A stretch of 64,000 nucleotides of DNA from Dreissena polymorpha (taxonomy: Eukaryota > Mollusca > Bivalvia > Myida > Dreissenidae), in assembly GCF_020536995.1 (NCBI RefSeq), contig NC_068362.1, positions 96,407,085-96,471,084 of the forward strand, read 5' to 3'. Below, piece by piece: positions 39,191 through 51,500 of this stretch. The notes beneath the pieces are model-generated. The model was given only the letters and a program-made list of their open reading frames with translations. It searched no databases and was not told the DNA's origin. Every line of letters begins with the position of its first letter. The stretch's first letter is position 1. The position numbers were made by a program, and so were the translations under genes.

Positions 39191-39442
39191 GGTTTGTTCA
39201 CAGATTGACAAATTGTGACGATTTGAACATGTGTCATATCTTATTTATTATAAACAAGTGTATTTATATTTAAAAGAAGTAAAATGAAACTCCGCCGTAA
39301 AAGCAATCAATAAATTGAATTGGAAAATTGGAACTATAGTGTCGTCTTTTTAATCACCATTGTTGTAATACATGTGGCGGTTTTGGTTTTACAGAAATCT
39401 TTACTGACATGTAAAGCGCTAAAAATTACATTATAATTCATA

Positions 39443-39530
39443 ATGCATGGTTGTGGAGGAGTCTTCTAGTCGGTAGGTATGCAGATTGAGAGGGTCGCAG
39501 GTTCAATGCGACAGTAGTGACGTGTTTGAA
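39443..39530 (+). repeat. tRNA-like (SINE-type) remnant, unit 2
   Basis: Contains a plausible B box inside a T-arm-like hairpin, TCGCAGGTTCAATGCGA, preceded by TCTTCTAGTCGGTA. There is no full cloverleaf, so it is a SINE-like relic rather than a tRNA gene. Confidence 0.4.
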
Positions 39531-41087
39531 TTTGGTTTCTTTAAAGTTTGTGTTTAATTTTGTAATTCCAAATGTTTTGCTTAAAAATAGCTAACTAACG
39601 TTGTTTTATGAAAATTCGCGAACAAGTCCCTTTAAATAGCACTTACATTTGGGTAAAATTTGCGGTACTCCAAAGTCATTAGCAGATACGACTCCCTCTG
39701 GCTGCAGTGTCATAACTGATATGTTATTGATCATCACAGTTGTCTCTTGTGTGCATTGCAGTTTTATTTGAAATCTCTTAGTATGCATAAATAAATATTC
39801 ATTGAATACAGATGTTGGTGAAATATAATTGCTTTCAAATATTCTGAACAGAGGACAATAGTGTGTTATGTATTTATTATCTTTGCTTTTGACCAGGCGA
39901 TTGTATACTATACGATCAATATGTGACGAATGCATTTGCATATCATGATAACTGTTGTTTTATCCCGATGAAGGTCTTAATAATCATACATATTTTTTTA
40001 CTATCTAGGTTCTACAAATGGTGTTCTCATGGGAGTGTAAATCCCTGACAGCGATGAACTGGAGTATGAGTAAATTTTTATGTGAAGTCAACGTTTAGTT
40101 GATAAGTGAGATAGTAATGAATGATTGTTTTGTCATCGTTTGAAATGTTATTGGTTTTGCAGCAACATATTTGTAACAGCCATTTATGAATAAGTGCGAC
40201 CTCTGTACATTGGCTGTTGATAAAAATTACTGGTAAGTACAATCGTGATCAAAATGTCCATAACTTTCAGTTATTGGTTGTAGGCGTAAAAACACTCAAA
40301 ACACAAAAAGATTACTTCATACAGAAGTACCTAAACAATCGTTGAAAAGAACTTAAATCAACACAATAATCCCTATCTGCACCACATAGTGACAACTATA
40401 TTCTACATTTGTATAAAAAATCATCATCGAAAACGCTACGATATGCATGTACTTATGTTAAGTTGCGCTTGGTTTGCATTCAACTTAGCTTTGGATGCGC
40501 CTGAGAAGTAATCTTTATTGAATCCGTCTCTCGTTAAATATGTATACCGGTAACAACATTTCAAAAATTCAACATAGTTTTAATGCGTCCCATCATACAT
40601 GTTAATAAAATAATTACAAAATATAATAAGATGTGAAACAAATATGATACAGTAAACAATATGTTTGCATTTGAATTAATCAGAAAATTGTTACTTTCTA
40701 TCTATTTTAATGATAATTTTTCAATATTATATTTGTATTTTTAGACACTTTAAGATATATATTTAAGATAACTTGTCAAATTTATAATCTATTGTGTTTC
40801 TTCTATGATTGCGGTTTCATTTACGTCAAGGGTGTGGTAGGCGTTCTCGACAATTTTCTTTGGCATGACCTTTTGTATAATATACATAAAAAAACTATTG
40901 GAATTAAAGTTTACTAGCTATTGGGATGTATATAATAATGTTTGGAGGTCATAGTTAAGTGTATACGCAGTTTGGTATGGAGTGCCAACAAATGTAGCAA
41001 GTGATATATTATTCGCAAATAATTTGATCGCATGCATCAGTCCTGTTCTACAAAGTATACTGATGCTCCATTAACCGAGACAAAGTG

Positions 41088-42156
41088 TCATTTCAAAGTC
41101 ACTGGCAGCATACTTATGTGTTCTCTTGTTGATGATGAACCCTTGACAGACTGATCAGCGTTGTCTGATGAAGACTGGAGTTGTAATGTATGTTACTTCT
41201 TCCTGTTCTACAAAATGCACACATAATTATTTGTTTAAACGCAGTTTTGAATTTTGTATTCCATACACCATATACGATCCAATTAACGGATGAATTCAAG
41301 AAGCCTAAAAATACAACATGCTCTCGAACACATGATGCACTTTGTACAAGAGATCGTGAAACAAACACTATTATAGAACTTAATATAAATGGCAACCAAC
41401 ACAGAAGAAATAAAGCTGATACAACAAGCATAAGCGAAGTCTTTTTCACGGATTTTTTGTAAAGTCGTTCGGTTAAAGCTCTCAGTGATCTTTCTTTCAC
41501 AGTCCACAAGATTATACAGTAAAGAACGGTGCAAATCACGGTGACGGTAATCATAAATAGAATTGATGCAACATCCGCTGCAAACGGCATAATGGCGCCT
41601 ATTCGGCAGACGACGACGTCATTTGTTTGACCGCTTGTCGTTCGGACAGCAATAGCAATAATGGCAGTACCTGAGATAATCCACGTTGCAGCCATAAGTC
41701 CACAAAAGAACTTCTTTTGATTCGTTTTCAGCATATGTTTTAGCGGGAAAACCACGGCCATAAATCGATCAGCGGTTATTAACATTAACGCCACAATTGA
41801 CGAAGAATAGGACACGAGTTTCATGGTACACGCTGCCATGAAAAATTCTAGATTTCCTTGTATTTCAGTGACGAGTAACTCTACGAGCACAAGATCACAA
41901 CTAGCCCGAGCACAAGATCGGATGCTGCTAAATTTGCAATCATCACATATAGACTTGCTTCGAAGAAGCGCCTAAATCTCACAATGCCAACAATAATCGA
42001 CGTGTTGCCGAACAGTGTGGTGACGCACACGATCGCTGACGTGACCAGCGCCATGACAGTGTAGGCGCGCGTGTAGGTGCACGAGAAATCGACGAACGCG
42101 TCATCGTTGTAACCGCGTGACACGATTTTCGACGGCAGGCGTGTGGTTCCGTTCAT
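41088..42156 (-). pseudogene. Rhodopsin-family GPCR, copy 3 (frame-disrupted)
   Basis: Paralogue of copy 2, starting MNGTTRLPSKIVSRG at 42156. Compared with copy 2 there is one missing base around 41885-41900, in the region between TM2 and TM3. This splits the gene into frames 42156-41881 and 41890-41114. A second missing base near 41190 changes the tail; without it the original ending PVTLK and stop fall at 41088. All other landmarks (ADRFMAV, ATWIISG, CWLPF, NSSVNWIVYG) are preserved, so the damage is recent, or one or both shifts are assembly errors. Confidence 0.8.
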
Positions 42157-43087
42157 TTGGCGTTTCCTTATCTGAAAGTAACGGAAATAAAGTCTTAAAT
42201 ACCTTTAAATTGACTGCGATTTTCAATCTCCACGCAGGGTTGTCGTTCCATGCTCTCCATACAATCTCTGCCATCATAAGAATATCCTTCCAGATTTGGT
42301 AGGATTTTATTATTTTGTTTAAGTATTATATTATGAAAATTAGTATCATTTTCTTATACATTTTGAAAATAGTGCATAAGTTTTGGTTCATTATAAAAAA
42401 TAAATTAAATTAATTAAAAAGGAAAAACAATCTTTAAAATTATTGTACCACGTTGCTAGTCTATCATCACGTGGTTGGTTATGAATGCAGGGATTCGATA
42501 CAGCTATGCTGAACACGAATAAATAAATAAAATTCTGAAATTTTAATTAAGATTTGACAATGAAATACAAATCGTTTGATAGTTTTAGAACAATTTTATT
42601 TTCTATCATCGTGAATTCAGAATAATGAATGTTAATGCACACATTTTCCAAAGAATAGTTCCTCAAATAAAAAAAATCTCATGCCATTTTCTTACTTTTC
42701 CTTATTGTCTGTCGCACTTAAAGTCTGTACAATCATAAAATGGCTCGTAGTATATGGTAATAATACATGCGAATGTGTTTATGCCATTTATAGATGTCGA
42801 GATTCACGTGCACATGTTCTGAATTATTTCCCAATGAAACATACAATATATACCACGTATACAACTTAATATCTTCATCATCCACTATACTAGATGCACT
42901 GATTGTTAAAATAGTGAATGTCAAACGTCAACTTCCCCAAGATAGACAAAAGAAGCTTACGATAATTAAGTAATCAAAAAGTCTAGAAATTAAAAAATAT
43001 TGCTTATGAATGTATACATACACGTATGAACAATTTTTAGACAACCATTTACAATAATCATACAACATAATACAATAAATACATTAC

Positions 43088-43290
43088 CTTTAAACCTGTC
43101 CAATTCAACTGTGAATAATGTCCTTAATTGTAACCTACGTGTTGTTTACACGAAGTGAATTCTGACTTTGCAACACGAACTATTTAATAGTTCGATCCTA
43201 ATCAACCATGTGTACGGCCTGCTCTTAGCTTTCTCTGCTTCGGTGGTTTTAGAGAAGCGACAAATCCAATGATCCATTTAAATGGCTTTG
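43088..43290 (-). promoter_or_regulatory. Non-coding 5' exon and promoter-proximal region of GPCR copy 3
   Basis: Minus-strand block ending TTTAAAG|GTAATG (intron 43087-42172). It has the shared CCACCGAAGCAGAGAAA motif and otherwise follows 38977-39190. Confidence 0.55.
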
Positions 43291-43554
43291 TTCATAGATT
43301 GACAAATTGTGAAGATTTGAACATGTGTCATATCTTATTTATTATAAACAAGTGTATTTATATTTAAAAGAAGTAAAATGAAACTCCGCTGTAAAAGCAA
43401 TCAATATATGAATTGGAAAATTGGAACTTTAGTGTCGTCTTTTTAATCACCATTGTTGTAATACATACAATTTTAAAAAGCGTTTGGCGGTTTGGGTTTT
43501 ACAGAAATCTTTACTGACATGTAAAGCGCTAAAAGTTACATTATAATTCATAAT

Positions 43555-43640
43555 GCATGGTTGTGGAGGAGTCTTCTAGTCGGTGATATGCAGATTGAGA
43601 GGGTCGCAGGTTCAATGCGACAGTAGTGACGTGTTTGAAT
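43555..43640 (+). repeat. tRNA-like (SINE-type) remnant, unit 3
   Basis: Paralogous to 39443-39530, including the TCGCAGGTTCAATGCGA hairpin. It was copied with the unit rather than inserted twice. Confidence 0.4.
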
Positions 43641-45369
43641 TTGGTTTCTTGAAATTTTGTGTTTAATTTGGTAATTCCATATGTTTTGCTTAAAAATAAC
43701 TAACTAACTTTGTTTTATTAAAATACGCGAACCTCCCTTTAAATAGCACAAGTTATATTTGAGTAAAATTTGCGGTACTCCAAAGTAATTAGCAAATACG
43801 ACTCCCTCTGGATTTAGTGTCATAACTGATATGTGACTGATCATCACAGTTGTGTGCATTGCAGTTTTATTGGAAATCTCTTAGCATGCATTACTAAATA
43901 TTCATTGATTACTGATGTTGATTCACTATAATTGCTTTCGAATATTCTGGACAGGGGACAACAATGTGTTATGTATTTATTATCCTTGCTTTTGACTAGG
44001 GGATTGTATATTATATTAAAAATCAATATACGACGCATGCATTTTCAAATCATGACAACTGTTGTTTTATCCTGATAAAAGTCTTAATATTAATCATGCA
44101 TATTTTTATTATCTAGGTTCTACAAACATGCCGATTGTACAGAATCTTATCCCAGATGCGATTGCAAGACTCTGAATTTCGACGCAGCAATTGTAGCGTC
44201 ACTCATAACGGCACAAAACGCAGTATATGCCGCTACACCACCAGTTTCCTTTTCGCTGTCGCTAAACTTGATAGATTTGAACGTACTCAACGACCAACTA
44301 TCTTTGAACCTGTGGTGATAGGTCGTAGTTTCAAATGTAAGAACGTTTGAATGTGAACGTTTGAATGCCACTGGTGGAGACATTGCTTTAATCTGACGAT
44401 AAGCAATTTGGGAGGAGAACAACATACCTTCCTGCAGATCCAATTTTAAGTACAATATTATTCAGCTGATTCCCACGCTCTATGTCAGTTCCTTATGCGC
44501 AAATATTCCCCCTTCACCATCAAGTAACTTAGATGTGTCCAACTTAGAGAGATTGTGTGCGAATCTTCAGCAATGTCTAATTGATTTATATTAGTTACGC
44601 TAGTTCTAATTTGGTGTAACGTAATTAGGTATAAAAAGAAAATATAAGTAATCACTCATTCTTGAAAAAATTACACAACGTGCACAATCTTAAGAAGTGG
44701 CAATTCGGTCAGCGCCGACTTTAAAAAGATATGTGTGAGTGCGCACATGGGCTGAAAGGAGACCACTAATTCGCCATTAAATACATTATTGAGAGAGAAC
44801 TCGCACGAAAGTCGAATGTTGATAAATTGTCTCCCGCCGAAATTCGGGGGGGGGGGGGTAAAAATGTGTTACGTCAAACCGTCCGAGTATATGGGGTCAT
44901 ATATGGAGTAAGCACAATATTTTTTATTAACTGTTGTTTACGGAAATAATTAAAAACTAAATTATTCATCCTGAGATAACTCAGAGAGTACCTTAGCAAA
45001 GTGTTGATGAAGTTCTTACTCGTACAAAATTAACCCGGTAGGGGACGTCTGTTTTGTTGTGCGAAACGCTCTTTTTCTTTTAAAAATGTAATCTCAAATC
45101 TTAAAGATGGATTTGATATCACATTAAATCTTAAATTTAAATTTGACATCACAGTAAAAATATCTTATTATACTAAGCACATCATGTGTCTTTATTATTA
45201 GAATCTATTAGCATTATAATTTTTACTTTTTTTATTATTAAAAGACAGGACGACATTAACACGACAAACTCATGGTGTAGTGTAAACTTTTCCGAAACCG
45301 AAGTAGACATTCGCTATTGTAATGGCAACGTCAGAGATAACCACAACGAGGCTTGCCTAGGCGTGCAAA
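43641..45369. other. Intergenic: end of GPCR duplication and TCERG1 upstream region
   Basis: Up to about 44115 the sequence still aligns with 39660-40015. After that comes unique sequence with an ambiguous 102-codon minus-strand frame (44147-44455) that I cannot assign. A poly-G run lies at about 44848. The last 150 bp are presumably the TCERG1 5' UTR and promoter; no TATA box is evident. Confidence 0.45.
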
Positions 45370-45557
45370 ATGGACGACGATTCAGTGCAGCAAGAATCAA
45401 ATGAGTCTTACGGAGACGGGGACAGCAATCATCAAGATAAAAGCGACGATTACGGTGGCGGTTACGGTGATTACCAAAATTATGGCGAACGGTTTCCAGG
45501 CCCAAGGGGCCCTCCTGGCCCTGGCGGCCCACGCGGTGGCCCTTGGAGAGGTCCCAG
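45370..45557 (+). CDS. TCERG1: TCERG1 exon 1
   Basis: Starts [17 protein letters not shown] and ends in [17 protein letters not shown]. The donor is CCCAG|GTAACT, phase 2. Confidence 0.88.
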
Positions 45558-48500
45558 GTAACTTTTTCTACTTCTACAGTCAATTGCTGACTATTACATG
45601 AAGGCATATTACAGGCAGATATGGACACTGTCGAGTCCGTTTCCTGGGAAGAGCCAGTACTTGGTGTCTATTGAGGAGATAATGAGAACGCTCACCGAGT
45701 AGGGAGCGAACCCACCAACTCCCGATAGCTAGTCGGACACCTCATCCACTACAAAACCGCGACCTTTGGAAAGAAAGGTAAAAGAAAGATTTGCACGACT
45801 TGTCCAGTCAGCGGTGTCATATGATTAAGTGTGTAGTCGTGCAACACACAGTGCTCCAGCTAGGATTTGAAAAGGGCAGGGGGGCTTTTTTGTCAAAAGG
45901 GCACTTTCGACGCGCAGTATTTTGTCAAAAGGGCACGTTCAAGCGCGCAGGTGTTTCTGGAATGCTTCCTATTGCATGTTAATTTATATGTTATAAATAA
46001 TTGTATTATTCCCATTATTATTAAACCATTCAAATATATTGTCTACAATGAGGATTAAACTAATTACAATGTAATAACAGGGGTCGAAAAATTTTGTTTC
46101 AGCAACTTGCCCTGCAGGGCGAGTAGCTAAGAATTGTCACTTGTCCTGCCAAAATATGTACTTGCCCTGCAATTTATTGGAAAAATTCAATAAATCAGTA
46201 ACTAATATGTTTTATTGTTATTTCTATTGGTTATCATATAGAACTGTTAACTCATGAACTTCAATAAAGTTAATAAAATGTTTTAACACACTTTTAACTT
46301 GTTTGTTTTTCATTTTGTCCTCATGGTCACAATCATTTTGAATACACTTTAGGAGCATTGAAGAGTCCGAAAGGCATTTTGTTAAACTCAAACAAGCCTC
46401 TGTGTGTACAAAAGGCAGTTTTCTCTTTGTCATTTTCGTCCATTAAACTTGCCAATAGCCACTCTTTAAATCTAAAGATGTGAAGAATTTAGACGAATTT
46501 TTTATCAGTATTAAAAGACCGAATACCGTACTGTATAGGGTACATTCACAGAACATATCGGTATCAGCGCATAACGGGAACAGGACTTATTTTAGCGCAG
46601 TGTGCAATAATCAACATCCGGTTAATTTTTAATCGCCCATTAAACGTTGTTTTGTTTGGTAAAGATGTGTTAAAACTTGAAATTTTAGTATTTTTGGCCA
46701 GAAATGCCACTCGCCCTGCAGGACGAGCGCTTCCAGAATATTCACTCGTCCGGAGCCGATTTCTACTCGTAATTACGAGCGGGCGAGTGGATTTGTCAAC
46801 CCCTGGATTTATGAATTATCATATGTATATATTTTATTAATTTTTTTTAGGGGGGGCAGGGCGGGGTTTCGGGGGGCAGGGCGGAGGTTTGGGAGGGCAG
46901 GGCGCGGCGCCATTTGATTTAGGCCTAGCACTGAACACATTCCCAACATCGGGACCATCGCCTACCCCCTCCCGCACCTCCCTTTCCCCAGGTCCCTTGA
47001 TGTTTGGATAAAGTTAATACAGTCAGTCAACCAGTTTACAACAACCCGGCAACAAACTTAAATTCTGTTGACCACAATAATTTCTTTCGGGATTTAATGT
47101 CAATGTGAGAAGATGTAAAAATAATGGGTAAAATTTATTTTGTATGATTACTGGTTAGGCCAGATGGTATATGCATTTTTTTGTCAAAAATAGCAAATTA
47201 AAGTTCACCCTTTCGGAAAATTATAAAAAAATCATTCAACTTACAGAATTAGTATTTCAAAACATTGTCATGGCATTTGTTTTCAATCAGCAAAAAGTTT
47301 AATTGAAAATAATAAGGCTTTCTATATCCAAATGCACATTTCAAAACATAACTCATTCAATCAGTTCCGGATAACTTTTTCCTGCATTTATCCCCCCTGT
47401 AAGCATAATACAAAAGCTTTCTTGCTAAAACTTTGTTAATTTATTCATTTACTTAATGTATACCTTAGACACCAGTGCTCAACATTAACCTAAAAACCAA
47501 CTTGCCCTGCCGGGCAAGAGCATAGAAAATCTACTTTTCCTGAAAGTAAAGCCATTTGCCCAAACATGAAACATCACTTTGACTGTTGACCTCATATTTT
47601 TTAATAAAGATCAAAATGATACACCACAAAACCTTTTTTATTTTTGCACATTTAACAAAATTATTACAGCAATTAAAGTCTAAATTAAATGCTTTGTTCT
47701 TTTTTTGCACTTGCCCAGGCGGGCAGCTAGATTATAAAGTAACTTGCCAACTTTTACTTGCCAGGGGCAATAGGACAACCGTTAATGTTGAGCCCTGGAC
47801 ACTTATCATTTTGTTTTTATTGGGGCATTTTGGAAAATTAAATACAAATTAATCGGAACTGCTGATTATCCGGAACTGGTTGACAAACTGCACATAAATA
47901 GACTCCAAAAGCCTTTGATAATTTTTGCTATGACAGCTGAGGGAGTCCATATGAACCCCTTCATAAACACAACAGCAGTTCTCCACATCCGATCAGTGCA
48001 CATCCTAAACAGCCATCGTTTGTAACAAAATTAGGGAAGCAACAAATAACCTTCAGAATCTCATTAAATTTATCTGAATGGCAACCTAGTTGCAATAATT
48101 TAACTCTCAGCTTTATATCCCAAAGGGTTGCTGAGAGTTGCAATGCGCTGTATTTTGTCCAACTTCAAAGGTGCAACATTTGATCACCACTATAAATGCT
48201 AAGGAAAACTGATACTGCAAAAACTTGTCACGTTTACATGTCTAAAGCACAAACTCGTGCAAATGGTACCATTAAAAGTAATAAATAATTTTTATTTTTT
48301 TTTAGCTCGGCTGTTTTCGGAGAAAACCCGAGCTATTGTCATAGCCAGCTCGCCGTCCGCTGTTGGCTAAAACCTTAACATTGGCCATAAATTTTTAAAT
48401 TTTGAAGATAGCAACTTGATATTTGGCATGCATGTGTATCTCATGGAGCTGCACATTTTGAGTGGTAAAATGTCAAGGTGAACATCATCCTTCAAGGTCT

Positions 48501-51500
48501 AGGGTTGAAAAAAACAAATCCAAGGGAAGTAATAAGCTTTAAATGGACATAGTTATCTGACCTGCCAATGTATATATTTTTAACCAGGTTTTCTGAAGGA
48601 AAAAACTGGTTATAAGATTGGCGAATGCGGGAGGGCTGGCGGGCGGGCGGAACAAGCTTGTCCGGGCCATAACTATGTCGTTCATTGTCAGATTTTAAAA
48701 TCATTTGGCACATTTGTTCACCATCATTGGACGGTGTGTCGCGCGAAATAATTACGTAGATATCTCCAAGGTCAAGGTCACACTTTGAGTTCAAAGGTCA
48801 AAAATGGCCATAAATGAGCTTGTCCTGACCATAACTATGTCATTCATTGTGAGATTTTAAAATCATTTGGCACATTTGTTCACCATCATGGGACGGTGTG
48901 TCGCACGAAAGAATCACGTCAATATCTCCAATGTCAAGGTCACCACGACTAAAAATAGATTTTTTTTAAAAACAAACTTACAAAGGGGGTTAATTTTGTT
49001 TGTTCATTTCAAAAGTTCAGTTTGAGTTTTCTCCCTTTATCAGATTTTTTTTTCACAATGAAAACCTGGTTTTGTGACAATTTTGTCCCTTGTTGTTAAA
49101 TTAATCAAAGCGGTGCAGTTGGTGGCATTTTGTTTCAGACAAACACATCATGGTAAAAGGTCAAGGTCATCCTTTACTGTCTACGGTAAAAAAATACAAA
49201 TCCAAGAGAAGTAATAAGCTTTAAAGGGAGATACACTGTAACTCCAATATAGTGCGTGTCCAATATAACGCGGGGGGTGCTTGGATCCTGTTTTTTCTCC
49301 AACCTTCCATTTCTGATTCAAATCCATGATATGCAACTTGATGTTTTTTCAGAAAATTCAAAGAAGGCTGCAATCACAGCTTGATTGCTTAATCCGTTCT
49401 TTTTAACTGATTTTAATCAATTAGAGGTTAAACGCCACCCGACCGCCAATGATAATCTGTTGTGTGATGTCAATAAAGGTGTGAAAACTTGTGAGTTGGT
49501 GTTTATTACATGTATTCCCTGTCAGAACGGTTCGGTGCGCTAATTTCAATAAGGTAAGTGCAAGCAAGATAATTAAAAAATTAAAGTTATTCAAAACGAT
49601 AAAAACATTGTTACTTTTATATGATTGCAGTTTGACTCTATATTAAAGGAGCAGCTTTGAAATATACTGCGCACAATACAATGTATAAAACAAGTTTTTC
49701 TGTCATTTTATTATCATTCTAGTATTTAAGCATTTAATTCAGTTCATGTACGTAGTGTTTTATACAGGAAGGAAAAAGGGCGTGGTGCAAAATTTCAAAA
49801 AAGGGCACTTTAGCGCCCGACAATTATAAAAAGGGCACAAATATATTTGTATAGTGACTTAATAACAAGCTTTGTTACACACAAACATTGTATGTATAGT
49901 TTTGAGATTTATTGTTGAATAATTAAACCAACAAAATCCAGAATGTATATTTTATTATGTGTTTTATATTTTCATGTAGTAACAAAAAACAAGATTAAAC
50001 ACCATAGGATATATATTTTATACAAACTATAGCTTTTCAAAGAAGTCTTAGAATACTGTTAAATGAGTTACCCTCTTAAACAATTATTTATATTTAAAAC
50101 GTTACACACATTGCACAAACAATTCCTTTACAGTATATGCATCTTAAATGGAGATTCACAAACACTAACACTTTGTTGAATAGTCAGAAAGTTCTGCGTA
50201 ATGACATTGTTTTCATGACCACGTGTTGTATTGTGTACATTTTATTTCGCAAAAAGTGTAACTAGGAACGGCGCCGTACTGTCTTTTATTCATTGTCAAT
50301 TAATTCAATATACGTTAATTGGTCTCCGATATAAACTTGTTTTGCTTACAAAGCAATTTGCATCAATTTCTAATTTACGTTTCGTCGAAAGTGGAATGCC
50401 AAAATCGGAAAGCGTACGTTGCGACATTCTAAACACGAATGATAAGTGGTACAAGTTCAATATTTTTGTAAAATTCATATCTGTTTGCCAATTAACATAT
50501 TTTGACAAGTTACAAACGGGTCATAATGTTCTTAATTGAACCAATGGTGCAGGCCTACTACTGTTACAACAATTAACGACTTTTGGCCAAACAGGGTCCA
50601 AGACGGGGTATCAACTTCTTTGCCGACATTCACACGTTATTGTAATCAAAACATCGTGACAATAAACAAGCACGTCTGCCTAACCGTGAACAGCAAACGT
50701 GTTAAAATTGTCGTCTGCTACAAATTATCAACACACATCTACTGTGAGCCTGCGCCAATTGTATTGGATAGGAGGCGGAGCGTTATTTTAATCGACAGCT
50801 TTAATACGAGCCTGCGCCAATTGTATTGGATAGGAGGCGGAGCGTTATTTTAACCGACAGCTTAAATATGTCACGGGTTGCTATTTTCGGCGAATGGCCA
50901 ATTTTCAGGAAGTACAGTGGACGTCATGGGGTTTTGTAATCGGCGTATGGAAACAATTATCGGGCGTAATATACGGCCGTACGCCGCTTAGTGCAAGCCC
51001 TGTAAATTAATTTTTATTAACTTAAAACTGTTTTGCATTAAATTGAAATCAAATCAATATTGTACAGATACAACTGGTGTTTTTTAAATTTAATTACGCG
51101 TAAAAATAAATGTTTTGATATAACTGAATTATGCATGAAATGCACAATTTTCACGTGAATAACATCGAGGTTTTCATCAAGTCTCCTAAGTAACTGTGCA
51201 CGATTGTATCAAGACCGATTAGTGTTACAAAGCCACTGAAATTATCGATTGATATTGACACATGGTTATTCACGCATGACGTATTCACAACCGCGCGAAT
51301 CTTCGCTGATAATAGTCGGCTTAGAAGCTTGGTTAAGAGGCAAATAAGATGTTATCAATAAGGTCGCGCACGGCGGAAAACAGGGCGGTGGCCTTTGAAA
51401 AGGGCAGCGTGGCGCTGATTTGCTTTGAAAGGGGCAGCGAGGCGCTTCAAAAAAGCGGCGTGGCGCCGCGCCACGCTAAAACGGCCTGGATAAAACACTA

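Noticed and set aside
44147-44455. 102-codon minus-strand frame with an internal GTATGT donor-like site
   Set aside because: Could be an exon, but there is no partner exon, acceptor or recognisable motif.
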